Shown here: piece after piece, positions 37,397-46,495 of the stretch
How positions within the stretch are numbered: the stretch's first letter is position 1
How the letters are laid out: the number at the start of each line of letters is the position of its first letter
DNA from: Nocardia sp. NBC_00565
GTDB taxonomy: Bacteria > Actinomycetota > Actinomycetes > Mycobacteriales > Mycobacteriaceae
Assembly: GCF_036345915.1 (NCBI RefSeq)
Contig: NZ_CP107785.1
Location: 3,410,001-3,474,000 of the forward strand
Length of the DNA stretch: 64,000 nt
Direction: 5' to 3'
Translations under genes and position numbers: made by a program
Notes under the pieces: generated by a model
The model's database searches: none
The model's input: only the letters and a program-made list of their open reading frames with translations
What the model was told of the DNA's origin: nothing

Positions 37397-37430
37397 CCTG
37401 CGCACGGAAAAGTCGATTTCCGTGCGCAGG
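37397..37430. terminator. Perfect 14-bp hairpin downstream of the ABC exporter
   Basis: CCTGCGCACGGAAA, a six-base loop and TTTCCGTGCGCAGG. It lies 90 bp after the ABC gene stop. There is no U-tract, so it may be a terminator helper or RNA-stability hairpin. Confidence 0.5.
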
Positions 37431-37566
37431 CCGACCGAGTTTCGGTTCTCGAACAGGGTCACCCGACAGAGTCGCGCGTGCGGCTGTCACCGTTCGAGGG
37501 GACCGAGGCGATCGATGGAGATCGCGCTCGGACCATGCACCGAGGGTCCGGCCGGCCGGGTGCAAC

Positions 37567-37603
37567 GATCGGGACTCAACTCATTGAACTCCAAGTCCCG
37601 ATC
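37567..37603. terminator. Orphan hairpin related to the NTF2-gene terminators
   Basis: Perfect 10-bp arms GATCGGGACT and AGTCCCGATC around a loop starting CAACTC. The hairpin and the following CCCAACC…CTCCTAG resemble 46437-46500, the end of an NTF2-like gene, including its stop codon. The coding part is gone and the IS4 element begins directly after. Confidence 0.55.
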
Positions 37604-37626
37604 CCAACCGACTACTCTCCTAGTAC

Positions 37627-39124
37627 CAAGGCCGCGCAGTTAACGCGTGAGCTGGTGTGTCAAGCGGGGTGGGGTGGTGAGTGGGGACAGCGGAACTGTT
37701 GGTAGAGAGGTGTTGTCCGCCAAGACAATCCGCTCGATCGAGGAGTTCCGCTGTCAGTTCAGTGTGTCATTGATCGTTCCTCGCCGGTCGCGGAGGGTGT
37801 GTTCGCGCCGGGGCATCTGGGGGAACTGACCCGGATCGTGTCGTTCGACCTGGTCGACGCGGCGCTGGAAACGGCCGGTGCCGTGCGGTCACGAGTGCGG
37901 CTGCTGCCGTCGCGGGTGGTGGTGTATCTGCTGCTGGCCGGAGCGTTGTTCTCCGATATCGGGTATCGGCAGGTATGGGCGCGGTTGTGTGCCGGGCTGC
38001 CCGGCGGATCGTTCGTGTGTCCTGGTTCCCCGGCCTTGTCACAGGCGTTGCGCCGCGTCGGGGTCAAACCCCTGAAGGCGTTGTTCGATCTGCTCGCCGG
38101 CCCGGCCGCCGGGACCCGGCGGTGGCGGGGACTGCTGGTGTGCGCGATCGACGGCACCAGTGTGTTCGTGGCTGACAGTCCAGGCAACGTGGCCGAGTTC
38201 GGGCGTCACGGCGGCGGTCACGCCCAGGCTGGGTATCCGATGCTGCGGTTGCTGACGGTGGTGGCGTGTGGCACCCGCACCGTCGTCGATGTCGTGTTCG
38301 GCCCGTTGCGGATCGCGGAAACAGCCTATGCACCACAACTTTTGGGGTGCCTGCGCCCGGGCATGCTGTTGCTGGCCGACCGGAACTTCGCGGTTACGGC
38401 GTTGATCGAGCAGATCACCGGCACCGGAGCAGATCTGCTGATCCGCGCCAAACTCAACCGGCGCGTCCCCGCGATCGCGCGGTTGGGTGACAGATCGTGG
38501 CTGACCCGCACCGGTACGGCGACCGTGCGCGTGATCGACGCCGAGATCGCCGTCAGCTGCGCCGGCGGGCCACGCCGGGTCGAGCGGTACCGGCTGATCA
38601 CAACCCTGACCGACGACAAGCGTTATCCAGCAAAGGAATTGGTGGATCTCTACCATCAGCGGTGGGAGATCGAAACCAGCTATTTCGAACTGAAATCGAC
38701 CATCCTCGGCGGGCGGGTGCTGCGCGCCCGCACCCCGGCCGGGGTCGCCCAAGAGGTCTACGCCTTGTTGATCACCTACCAGGCGCTGCGCACCGCGATC
38801 GCCGATACCGCGCTCGCCACACCGAGTTTCAGCCCCGACCGCGGCAGTTTCACCATCGCCGTGCACACCGCCCGCGATCAGCTCATCCAGGCCACCGGAG
38901 TTCTCGCCACCACCACGATCAACCTGATCGGCACCATCGGCCGCGCGGTCCTGTCCAGCCCGATGCCACTACGACGCCAACGCTCCAGCCCCCGCATCGT
39001 CAAACGTGCCATCTCCAAACACCGCGCCAAGGGCGAGGTCGACCGCAACATCTACAAAACCCAGATCAGCGTTCATATCCTGCCCGGTTGACAACCGAGC
39101 AGAAACCCAAACTGCGCGGCCTTG
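37627..39124 (+). mobile_element. IS4-family insertion sequence, 1498 bp
   Basis: Bounded by 15-bp perfect inverted repeats CAAGGCCGCGCAGTT (37627-37641 and 39110-39124). Flanked by a 10-bp target duplication CTCCTAGTAC (37617-37626) / CTCCTAGCAC (39125-39134) with one mismatch. It carries one transposase gene. The right-hand duplication runs into the first bases of the neighbouring IS701-like element. Confidence 0.85.
37799..39091 (+). CDS. IS4-family transposase
   Basis: 430 residues from GTG 37799. DDE residues are in CAIDGTSVF and LLADRNF. The IS4 signature Y-2-R-3-E-6-K is intact as YHQRWEIETSYFELK. The N-terminal IS4 domain (FAPGHLGELTRIVSFDLVDA) is complete. The open frame extends upstream to 37706 without a standard start, so a CTG at 37751 cannot be excluded. 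No frameshift, so the element could be active. Confidence 0.9.
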   Translation: MFAPGHLGELTRIVSFDLVDAALETAGAVRSRVRLLPSRVVVYLLLAGALFSDIGYRQVWARLCAGLPGGSFVCPGSPALSQALRRVGVKPLKALFDLLAGPAAGTRRWRGLLVCAIDGTSVFVADSPGNVAEFGRHGGGHAQAGYPMLRLLTVVACGTRTVVDVVFGPLRIAETAYAPQLLGCLRPGMLLLADRNFAVTALIEQITGTGADLLIRAKLNRRVPAIARLGDRSWLTRTGTATVRVIDAEIAVSCAGGPRRVERYRLITTLTDDKRYPAKELVDLYHQRWEIETSYFELKSTILGGRVLRARTPAGVAQEVYALLITYQALRTAIADTALATPSFSPDRGSFTIAVHTARDQLIQATGVLATTTINLIGTIGRAVLSSPMPLRRQRSSPRIVKRAISKHRAKGEVDRNIYKTQISVHILPG

Positions 39125-39131
39125 CTCCTAG

Positions 39132-40514
39132 CACGACAGTTGTATTTCGTTGTGTCACAGTCGTTGTCGATGGTATCTGGTTTGTCGGACGCGGGTTTGG
39201 TGGCGTCGGCGCCAGCGGGAGGCGGCGAGTGCGTGGGTGAGGGTGCGGGCTGGGTGGAGCACTATCGCCAGGAGACGGCGGATTTCGGCGACTGTGATCG
39301 GGCCCAGCCCGCGTGGGCTTTTGGGTCGGTGGCGGCGGTGACTGCGAGGAAGGCGTGGGCGAGCATGGCCAGGGTGATGTGGCGGTACCAGGGGTCCCAT
39401 CGGCGTACCTGGTAGTGGTCGAGGCCGCATTGGTCTTTGGCGGCTTGGAAGCATTCCTCGATCGCCCACCGGGCTCCAGCGACGGCGACGATCTGCTCAC
39501 GAGTCACGGTGTCGGGGTGAAAGCACAGGTAGTAGGCAATATCGGCGGGGTCCTCGACCGATCGCCGGGCGAGTAGGGTGCGCACGAACCCGGCCGGGAG
39601 GTCACCGAAGCCGGGCAGCGTGGCCCACGCGAAGTCGTAGACGCGCTCGCCTCGAACCCCAGGTCCGCACGAAACCCGGTGCCATGCCTCGGCGGGAGCA
39701 CGGCCGATGAGAGTGTCGACCCGACGACGCCCGTCGATATCGGTGACGGTCTGTTTGACCGGCACCTCGAGGACATAGGACATCCGACGAGCCTCCAGGA
39801 ATGCCCGGAACTTCCCGTCACGGCCGTAGGCGGAGTCAGCGGCCACCCACCCCGCGACCACCCCGGCCCTCAGTGTCCGCTCGATCATGGCCTCGGCCAG
39901 TCGCGGCTTGGTCAAAACACCTTCACTGCAACGCTTTTCGGGTATTCCCGCTTCGCTACAGCGGTCTCGGTCGCTGATCCATGATTCGGGTATATACAGC
40001 TCCCGGTCGATCAACGCACGCCCCGAGCGGCCGGAGTAGGCCAGAAACACCCCCAGCTGACTGTTCTCCACCCTGCCCGCGGTGCCGGAATACTGGCGTT
40101 GAACCCCGGCCGACTTCGTGCCCTTCTTGACGAACCCGGTCTCATCCGGCACCAGGACACCGTCCGGGCAGGCCAATGACTCGGCCACATACGAGCGCAC
40201 ATGATCACGCAGATCATCAGCACTCCACCTGGACCTGTTCAGGAAATGCTGCAAACCGTCCGGCTCCACCACGCCGGCGGCATCGGCCAACTGCCAGGAG
40301 TTCTTGCGCTCCACCGGCGCCAACAACCCCGTCAGATACGCCCGCGCCCACCGCCGCGGCTCAGTCCGATAGAACACCCCCGCTACCCGCGCGAACACCT
40401 CATCGAAACCCACTCGCCAAGCCGAAACATCCTCGGCCACAACATCATCCAGCACCCGCGCCAAACTACCCCAGAACCAACTCGCTTGCAGCACAACGAA
40501 ATACAACTGTCGTG
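39132..40514 (-). mobile_element. IS701-like insertion sequence, 1383 bp
   Basis: Terminal inverted repeats begin CACGACAGTTGTATTTCGTT at 39132 and read the same from 40514 on the opposite strand. CTAG flanks both sides (39128-39131 and 40515-40518), fitting the 4-bp target duplication of this family. It carries one minus-strand transposase gene. Confidence 0.82.
39262..40455 (-). CDS. IS701-family transposase
   Basis: About 397 residues from GTG 40455; GTG 40494 within the terminal repeat is an alternative. DDE-type residues are in VLVPDETGFVKKGTKSAGVQ, AADSAYG and IEECFQAAKDQCGLDHYQVR. The open frame upstream of 40514 lies outside the IS and is not part of the gene. Apparently intact. Confidence 0.87.
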   Translation of the reverse strand: MLDDVVAEDVSAWRVGFDEVFARVAGVFYRTEPRRWARAYLTGLLAPVERKNSWQLADAAGVVEPDGLQHFLNRSRWSADDLRDHVRSYVAESLACPDGVLVPDETGFVKKGTKSAGVQRQYSGTAGRVENSQLGVFLAYSGRSGRALIDRELYIPESWISDRDRCSEAGIPEKRCSEGVLTKPRLAEAMIERTLRAGVVAGWVAADSAYGRDGKFRAFLEARRMSYVLEVPVKQTVTDIDGRRRVDTLIGRAPAEAWHRVSCGPGVRGERVYDFAWATLPGFGDLPAGFVRTLLARRSVEDPADIAYYLCFHPDTVTREQIVAVAGARWAIEECFQAAKDQCGLDHYQVRRWDPWYRHITLAMLAHAFLAVTAATDPKAHAGWARSQSPKSAVSWR

Positions 40515-40618
40515 CTAGGTAGAGCTGGCCCGGCGGCTTTGAAGCGGCTAGCGCCGGCTGGCAGAGACCTGCGCGGGGTCTCCGGCAGCGGGCTTGCGCA
40601 ACGCTTCGCAGTCGATGG

Positions 40619-42136
40619 TCACACCCTGTTCGGCCCACCCGTTCGAGGACCGTCAGCCGATTCACTGACCATGTCGAATCGCATTGTGGTGGGATTTTCC
40701 CCGGCGTAGCGCTCCCACTTCGGCAGCGCGGCATGGTTGGGATCTCCGGTGCGAACGAAGGAGATCCAGGCCTGGTGCATCGCAGTGCACAAACCGTCGC
40801 GGTCCGGTGATTCGATGCCGTCCGTCAGGAGCGCGAGCGACCACTTGTCGAAGTTGTCGAAAACGAACGGCAGGTCCAGGCAGTGCGCGGCACCCAGACG
40901 ACCGAAGTATGCGGGGCTTTGAAAGTCGAAGCGGTACGCCCAGACCGGTCGCCCGCGCGCGGCCCGCTGCTCAGCCACCTCGATGGTGGGTGTGGCGAAC
41001 AACTCCTCGGTGCCCAGGTCCATGAGGACCTCCAAGGGCGTCGCGCCCGGACGTCGCGCTTCAAAGGATGCGTACGCTTCGGCAGCACCATCACCGAAGG
41101 ACTCCTCGTAGCGGGCCAGAACTTGCTCCCGGGTTACGTCGGCGTACATCGGGTTGGTAGGAAAGTAGGAATTCGCTTCCTGGTTGGTCCACCCGATCAG
41201 CACGTCGATATCGAGCGCGGCATCGTCAAGGAGATAGTGCACAGGATCGCCGATCAGGCTCACACCGTCCATCACCGGAGGGAAGGGCACCGTCCAGTGG
41301 CCCCACTTGAAGGTGCGCTCGAACATTGCGGACCACGCGTCGATCAGAGGCTCCCAGGGCAGCTTGCGGAGCTCGTCGATATTGTTGACGCCGAGGATGT
41401 CGAGGTAAGTGTCGGTGATTTCCCGCGCCTCGGCACGATCAGGCATAGGCCCGTCGAACGGCGAGCTCTGCACGATGGCACGGTGGAACAGGCTGCGAGA
41501 ATCCGGGTGCGCAGCGAGCGCAGCCGCCGAGAAAGCGCCAGCGGACTGCCCTGCGATGGTGATGGCGGTCGGATCTCCGCCGAACGCGGTGATGTTGTCA
41601 CGCACCCAGCGCAGCGCAGCGATCTGATCGGTGATCCAGAAATTGGCGGATTGCGCGTCAGGTCCGTCGCTTTCGGACCCGGAATAGAGGAAACCCAGCG
41701 GCCCGAGACGATAGTTGATCGTCACCACGACCAGGTCTCCGTCGCGCGCGAAAGTATCGCCCGAGTAGATGGCCAAAGACCCGGATCCCGTAACGAACCC
41801 ACCCCCGTGGATCCAGATCACGACCGGCCGGCAAGCACCGTCGGCGGCCGGCGTCCAGATGTTGAGTGTGAGGCAGTCCTCGTCGAATGGCGGGAAGCCG
41901 TGCCCTCCCAGGATTGGCTGTCCACCCTCCACGTAGGGCTGCGGTGCACTCGGGCCGAATTCTGTGACGTCCAGAACGTCGACCCAACCAGAGTGGGGCA
42001 CCGCCGGGCGCCACCGAAGGTCGCCGACCGGGGCCGCGGCGTAGGGAACGCCTTTGAAGACCGCGAGCCCGTCCTGATGTATGCCTCGCACGGGGCCACT
42101 CGTCGTGGCGACCGAAGTCGTGGCCGTGGAGCCCAT
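40619..42136 (-). CDS. Type-B carboxylesterase
   Basis: 505 residues, full family length. Oxyanion motif HGGGF (110-114), nucleophile GQSAGA with Ser198, acidic member in VLIGWTNQEANSYFP, and histidine in FGRLGAAHCLDLPFVF. It is the last gene of the CoA-dependent operon, 60 bp after the enoyl-CoA hydratase. Its stop is only about 100 bp from the IS701 element, so the operon's 3' end may have been cut. Probably hydrolyses an ester of the pathway substrate. Confidence 0.9.
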   Translation of the reverse strand: MGSTATTSVATTSGPVRGIHQDGLAVFKGVPYAAAPVGDLRWRPAVPHSGWVDVLDVTEFGPSAPQPYVEGGQPILGGHGFPPFDEDCLTLNIWTPAADGACRPVVIWIHGGGFVTGSGSLAIYSGDTFARDGDLVVVTINYRLGPLGFLYSGSESDGPDAQSANFWITDQIAALRWVRDNITAFGGDPTAITIAGQSAGAFSAAALAAHPDSRSLFHRAIVQSSPFDGPMPDRAEAREITDTYLDILGVNNIDELRKLPWEPLIDAWSAMFERTFKWGHWTVPFPPVMDGVSLIGDPVHYLLDDAALDIDVLIGWTNQEANSYFPTNPMYADVTREQVLARYEESFGDGAAEAYASFEARRPGATPLEVLMDLGTEELFATPTIEVAEQRAARGRPVWAYRFDFQSPAYFGRLGAAHCLDLPFVFDNFDKWSLALLTDGIESPDRDGLCTAMHQAWISFVRTGDPNHAALPKWERYAGENPTTMRFDMVSESADGPRTGGPNRV

Positions 42137-42196
42137 ACTGCTTCCTTTCCTACGGTGTTCGCTGTTTTTGAGACCGAACGTTGAGTGAAGAAGGTT

Positions 42197-42955
42197 TCAG
42201 CGCCCGGTAAATATGGGCTGCTTGCGTTCGAAGCTGGCGGTGAGGCCGATTGTGAAGTCCTCGGTGTCTCGGAGTCGCTGTTGCTCGGAGGCTTCGTGCT
42301 GGACTGCTGTCAGCACGCGATCAGGCAGTCCACCCCGGAGCGTCTGTTTGATCGATCGCACCGCCAACGGTGCCATGGCGGTGAATGTGCGGGCGAACTC
42401 GATTGCGGCGCTTTGCATTTCGCTGTCTTCGGCGAGAACGTCCACGAGCCCGATTGCCAGTGCTTCTTGACCTGTCAGACGTTGCGAGGCGCACATGATG
42501 TGCAGCGCGCGCTGCTGCCCGACAATCTGCGGCAGGGTCTCGCTGAGTCCGAAGCCAGGGTGAAAGCCCAGCTGCGAGAAGTTGCAGTGGAACCGTGAGC
42601 TTTGAGATGCGACGCGGAAGTCAGCGGCACAGGCCAAGCCGAGGCCGCCGCCGACCGCGGACCCCTGCACCGCGGCGACGATCGGAATCGGCAGTTCCAA
42701 CAGCCGTATTGCCTCCGTGTACAGAAGTCGTGCCGTATCCACACCCAAGTCCCTGCGTGTGAAGTCGGCGCCGGCGCAGAAGTGCTTTCCCTCCGAACGG
42801 ATCACGATGGCGCGGGTGTCACCCGCTGCCAACTCCTCCCCGGCATCAGCAAGGCCCCGCACGAGATCGAGATCGAAGAAGTTGTTGGGCGGGCGCCGCA
42901 TCGTGAGCACTCCGACGAAGCCATCAAGCGTCTCAACAGACAGGTCAGCGGTCAT
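42197..42955 (-). CDS. Enoyl-CoA hydratase/isomerase
   Basis: 252 residues of the crotonase fold. The oxyanion loops are HFCAGADF and VQGSAVGGGLGLACAADF, and the ending FERKQPIFTGR is typical. It is one base downstream of the second acyl-CoA dehydrogenase gene. Expected to hydrate the 2-enoyl-CoA made by that dehydrogenase. Confidence 0.9.
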   Translation of the reverse strand: MTADLSVETLDGFVGVLTMRRPPNNFFDLDLVRGLADAGEELAAGDTRAIVIRSEGKHFCAGADFTRRDLGVDTARLLYTEAIRLLELPIPIVAAVQGSAVGGGLGLACAADFRVASQSSRFHCNFSQLGFHPGFGLSETLPQIVGQQRALHIMCASQRLTGQEALAIGLVDVLAEDSEMQSAAIEFARTFTAMAPLAVRSIKQTLRGGLPDRVLTAVQHEASEQQRLRDTEDFTIGLTASFERKQPIFTGR

Positions 42956-42956
42956 A

Positions 42957-44036
42957 TTATTCGCCTTTCAAGTTGCTCAGGTGCGGCTGGTCAGCTGTCA
43001 CCAAATGCGCGATCGAACTCACGCCTGCTGCGCCATGTCCGATCATCTTCGAGAGCTCTGACACGGTGCCGAACTCTGACCGCCACGCTTGCAACCGACG
43101 CGTGTATCGATGCAGGGGATATTCCTTCGTCATACCGATAGCGCCGTGAGCCTGATGAGCTGCCCGTACGGCATGTTCAGCGTTCTCCGAGGTCACGAGC
43201 TTCGCGGCAAGACACTCGAACACCCCGTCCGCCGATGACGCCGCGTCCGCCGCTCGCTCCACTGACAACTCCGCCATCGCCGCCATTTGTGCCAGCACGA
43301 CGAGGTGCTCCTTGACCGCGGGGAAGGAGTCGATGGATCGACCGAACTGGTGCCTCTCGGAGGTGTACTTCTGAGTGAGAGCTGAGGTCTTGTTCATCGC
43401 TCCGACCATCTGCGCCGCACGGACAAGTCCTGCACGTGCGGTCAGCTCGACACGACTCACAGAGACCGGCACGACCTGCACGGGCGCTTCCCGGAACACG
43501 AGTGTGTCCCTGGGCTGATTCGCATAGTCCGATCCGTGGCGGATCGTGGCGGTCGCAGGGTCGAGCAGAACAACCTTGTTCTGGCCCGTCCCTTCGGACT
43601 CCACGAGCCCGACTACAACGCTCGCTCTTGACCCCCAGGGCACATCCTCGACGACACCCGTGGCTCGGCCGTCCACGACCTCGAGCGACAGGGGGCTCGT
43701 GGAAGGTACGACCGTCGCGGGTCTCGCATCGATCGTCAACCCTGCCGACGCGATCAGCCACCCCGCCAAATATTTCTCGGCGATAGGTAGCGGTACCGCG
43801 TGCATCCCGACGGCACGATGGACTGCCAGAGCGTCTTCAAGACTGCCCCCGGATCCACCGGCCTCCTCCGGAATTCCCACGGCTGTGAAGCCCAGCTCTT
43901 CAGTTGCATCCCACAGGTCGCTCGGCATGCCTTCACGTTCGGCAACGCTGACAACCTCAGTGGTGCAACGCTGCTCGAAGAAGCGATTGACGATCGCTTC
44001 GAGTTCAGCGTCCGCCCGGCCAGCCGTGGCGCTCAT
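42957..44036 (-). CDS. Acyl-CoA dehydrogenase, smaller subunit type
   Basis: 359 residues with the ACAD fold (SDLWDATEELGFTAVGIPEE; KEYPLHRYTRRLQAWRSEFG at the end). The strong FAD-contact motif of the partner gene is missing in the middle domain. It starts in the stop of the preceding dehydrogenase gene (ATGA). In actinobacterial side-chain catabolism such pairs form heterotetramers with one FAD site per heterodimer, which is the inferred arrangement here. Confidence 0.88.
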   Translation of the reverse strand: MSATAGRADAELEAIVNRFFEQRCTTEVVSVAEREGMPSDLWDATEELGFTAVGIPEEAGGSGGSLEDALAVHRAVGMHAVPLPIAEKYLAGWLIASAGLTIDARPATVVPSTSPLSLEVVDGRATGVVEDVPWGSRASVVVGLVESEGTGQNKVVLLDPATATIRHGSDYANQPRDTLVFREAPVQVVPVSVSRVELTARAGLVRAAQMVGAMNKTSALTQKYTSERHQFGRSIDSFPAVKEHLVVLAQMAAMAELSVERAADAASSADGVFECLAAKLVTSENAEHAVRAAHQAHGAIGMTKEYPLHRYTRRLQAWRSEFGTVSELSKMIGHGAAGVSSIAHLVTADQPHLSNLKGE

Positions 44037-45163
44037 GCCTTGATTCCTTTCGCGACAACGCTTCGAAGGACCTCGGTGGTCCCGCCGCGGATCGTCCAGG
44101 ATGGGGACACAAGCACGGCGCGGGCCAGCAGGGACTCGTACGGGTCCTCGGACATCAAGTCAGGTGCTCTGCCGAGGTGCTTCACGACCGTCCGGACGCA
44201 GTCCTGCTCGAACCTGGTCGCCATTTCCTTCACCAAGGCTGCCTCTGTCACAGGCGACTCCCCCACGTCCACCATGCGGGCAATCGAGAGCGACATACCT
44301 CGGAAAGCCCACAGTCGCGCGACGATCGACCCGAGATCGAACACCGCGTGTCCGCCGGCCGAGGGGTCTACCTGGAGGGCCGCCCAGTGCGTCAGGATCG
44401 ACATGCACGACATCCAGCGGTCGACACCACCGCGTTCGAGTGCGAGTTCACTTGTGTTCTGTGACCAGCCTGCCCCGACCTCACCGAGGCGGCAGGAATC
44501 AGGTACGAAAACATCGACGAATACAACTTCGTTGAGTTCCCAAGTGCCATCGAGGAACTCGATCGGCGAGATCGTCATCCCCTCGGTCTTCGTGTCGACG
44601 ATGAACTGTGTGAGCCCATGGTGGCGATCGTCCGACGTGCGCACAAGTGTCAGGATGTAGTCGGCCCCACCTGCATACGAAGTCCAGACCTTGGTCCCGT
44701 TGAGAAGCCAGCCACCATCCACCCTGGATGCCCGAGTCTTGATCGATGCGAGGTCCGAGCCCGAGTCCGGCTCGCTCATCCCGATAGCGAAGCACAACTC
44801 GCCACGCGCGATGGCTGGGATGAACGCGCGCTTCTGTTCCTCTGTACCGTTCTGCGCGATGTTGGCGCCGGACTGCCGGTCCGCGGTCCAGTGATACCCC
44901 ACGGGCGCACCGCGCGCCAGCAACTCCTCGACAACGATCAACCGCTCCACTGCCGAACGACCTCCGCCCCCGTACTCTTTCGGCAGCGACATCCCCAACC
45001 AGCCCTTGCTGCCGAGGTCTCGCGAGAATTGCGGGTCGGCGGTGGCGGCCATGCCAAGCCCGAGCGGATAGCTGCCGACAGGCAGTCGCTGATCGAGATA
45101 CGAGCGCACATCGGACTGCAGGTCCAACTCTTCGGCCGTCAGCCGGGTCGGTACCAGTCTCAT
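44033..45163 (-). CDS. Acyl-CoA dehydrogenase, FAD-motif-bearing subunit
   Basis: 376 residues from ATG 45163, which overlaps the CoA-transferase stop (ATGA). Core motifs are SLPKEYGGGG, FAIGMSEPDSGSDLASIKTR and the C-terminal TIRGGTTEVLRSVVAKGI. It should introduce the alpha-beta double bond into an acyl-CoA, probably as a heteromer with the next gene product. Confidence 0.9.
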   Translation of the reverse strand: MRLVPTRLTAEELDLQSDVRSYLDQRLPVGSYPLGLGMAATADPQFSRDLGSKGWLGMSLPKEYGGGGRSAVERLIVVEELLARGAPVGYHWTADRQSGANIAQNGTEEQKRAFIPAIARGELCFAIGMSEPDSGSDLASIKTRASRVDGGWLLNGTKVWTSYAGGADYILTLVRTSDDRHHGLTQFIVDTKTEGMTISPIEFLDGTWELNEVVFVDVFVPDSCRLGEVGAGWSQNTSELALERGGVDRWMSCMSILTHWAALQVDPSAGGHAVFDLGSIVARLWAFRGMSLSIARMVDVGESPVTEAALVKEMATRFEQDCVRTVVKHLGRAPDLMSEDPYESLLARAVLVSPSWTIRGGTTEVLRSVVAKGIKA

Positions 45164-46359
45164 TTGGAGGCGCCATTCGACACCGAGGCCGACAGCCATG
45201 GATCCCCTTGCAGGGCCGCCAGCACTTCGGCTGTGTGCTCACCGATCATCGGCGCCAACCGCCGTACTCCTCCCGGCGTTGACGAGAAGTTCGCCATCTG
45301 GGAGGTGAGGTGGAACTCGCCGACCACCGGGTGAGATACGACGGGTAGCTCGGCAACCATCTCCTCGAGCGTGACGACCTTCGTCACGGGGACCCCTTCT
45401 GCCTTGCAGAAGTCGAGCCACTCCTGCGTGGTGCGCGTCGCACACGCTTGACGAACATCGCGGTAGAGCGATTCCGCGTTCACGATCGTGGCACGTGTGT
45501 CCACATAGCGAGGATCAGTCGCGGCATCGGGTCGCCCCACCGCCGTGAACAGCGCGACGTAGTGCTTGGGCAGGTACGGCAGCATATGGACGAGGCCGTC
45601 CTTGGTCGGGTGCGCCCGACGCTCCTTGGACAGCACCCGCCCATAGCCGGCGACACGCTCTTGGTTCGCCTCTGTGTGGACGGCCGAGGTCGCACCACCA
45701 CCATGCTCGGCCAACATGAACGCCTTCATCGCCTGAACCATCGGGACCTCGATGTGTTGCCCCTCACCGCTCCTCTCACGACGGAACAGCGCGGCCGTAA
45801 CGGCCTGCGCCATGATCAGGCCGCACGCCTTGTCAGCGAAGATCGTGGGCATCAGAGCGGGCACTCCGAACACCCTCGACATAATGTCGCAGACGCCCGT
45901 AGCAGCCTGGATGATGTCGTCGTAGGCAGGCTCATTCGCTTGCGGGCTAGCGATCGAGAACCCCTGAGCCTGGCAATAGACGATGTCCTCGCGATACTGG
46001 CGAAGGCTCTCGTAATCAAGACCCAAACGCTTGAGCACATGTGGCCGCATCGTCGTGACGACCACATCGCAGGTAGACACAAGACGGTGAACAACCTCCA
46101 TCCCCTCCGCGGTCTTGAAATCGACCACGACTGAGCGCTTGTTCCGGAGCAGATTTAGAGCAATACCCGACAATTCCGGATGCGGCCCAGAACCCATCAC
46201 ACGATTCGTGTCGCCACTCGCAGCCTCGAGCATGATCACTTCCGCGCCCTGATCGCCCAAGATCTGCGTCGCCAAGGGGCCCATGATCACCCGCGACAGA
46301 TCAAGAACACGCACCCCTTCAAGCGGACCAAATCCACCGTCCACCTCAGCCGAGCTCAC
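45160..46359 (-). CDS. Type III CoA-transferase (CaiB/BaiF)
   Basis: 399 residues. Family landmarks: VRVLDLSRVIMGPLATQILG, an Asp-bearing PAYDDIIQAATG, and GQHIEVPMVQAMKAFM. It activates a carboxylic acid by moving CoA from a donor thioester. It is the first gene of the operon, after a hairpin that ends the NTF2-like gene. A scrap of a second copy survives at about 47693-47725. Confidence 0.9.
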   Translation of the reverse strand: MSSAEVDGGFGPLEGVRVLDLSRVIMGPLATQILGDQGAEVIMLEAASGDTNRVMGSGPHPELSGIALNLLRNKRSVVVDFKTAEGMEVVHRLVSTCDVVVTTMRPHVLKRLGLDYESLRQYREDIVYCQAQGFSIASPQANEPAYDDIIQAATGVCDIMSRVFGVPALMPTIFADKACGLIMAQAVTAALFRRERSGEGQHIEVPMVQAMKAFMLAEHGGGATSAVHTEANQERVAGYGRVLSKERRAHPTKDGLVHMLPYLPKHYVALFTAVGRPDAATDPRYVDTRATIVNAESLYRDVRQACATRTTQEWLDFCKAEGVPVTKVVTLEEMVAELPVVSHPVVGEFHLTSQMANFSSTPGGVRRLAPMIGEHTAEVLAALQGDPWLSASVSNGASK

Positions 46360-46436
46360 CTTGCAGTCTCCGTCCCGATGCCCCGATGCATCGCGTCCAG
46401 TTTGTTGTCTCGTTGCGGTCGATCTACCTGGGTCAC

Positions 46437-46475
46437 GGACCAGGACTCAACTCGCTGAGCCACGAGTCCCGGTCC
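46437..46475. terminator. Hairpin after the first NTF2-like gene
   Basis: Arms GGACCAGGACTC and GAGTCCCGGTCC (one mismatch) around AACTCGCTGAGCCAC, 21 bp after the NTF2-like stop and 78 bp before the CaiB start. It may separate or attenuate the two transcripts. No long U-tract. Confidence 0.5.
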
Positions 46476-46495
46476 CAACCTTTCGGTCTTCCCTC

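Noticed and set aside
40515..40734. N-terminal extension of the IS701 transposase frame
   Set aside because: It lies outside the terminal inverted repeat of the element, so it is chance open frame in flanking DNA.
44101..44535. Plus-strand Arg/Pro/Ser-rich frames over the acyl-CoA dehydrogenase genes
   Set aside because: Shadows of overlapping minus-strand genes with full domain structure.
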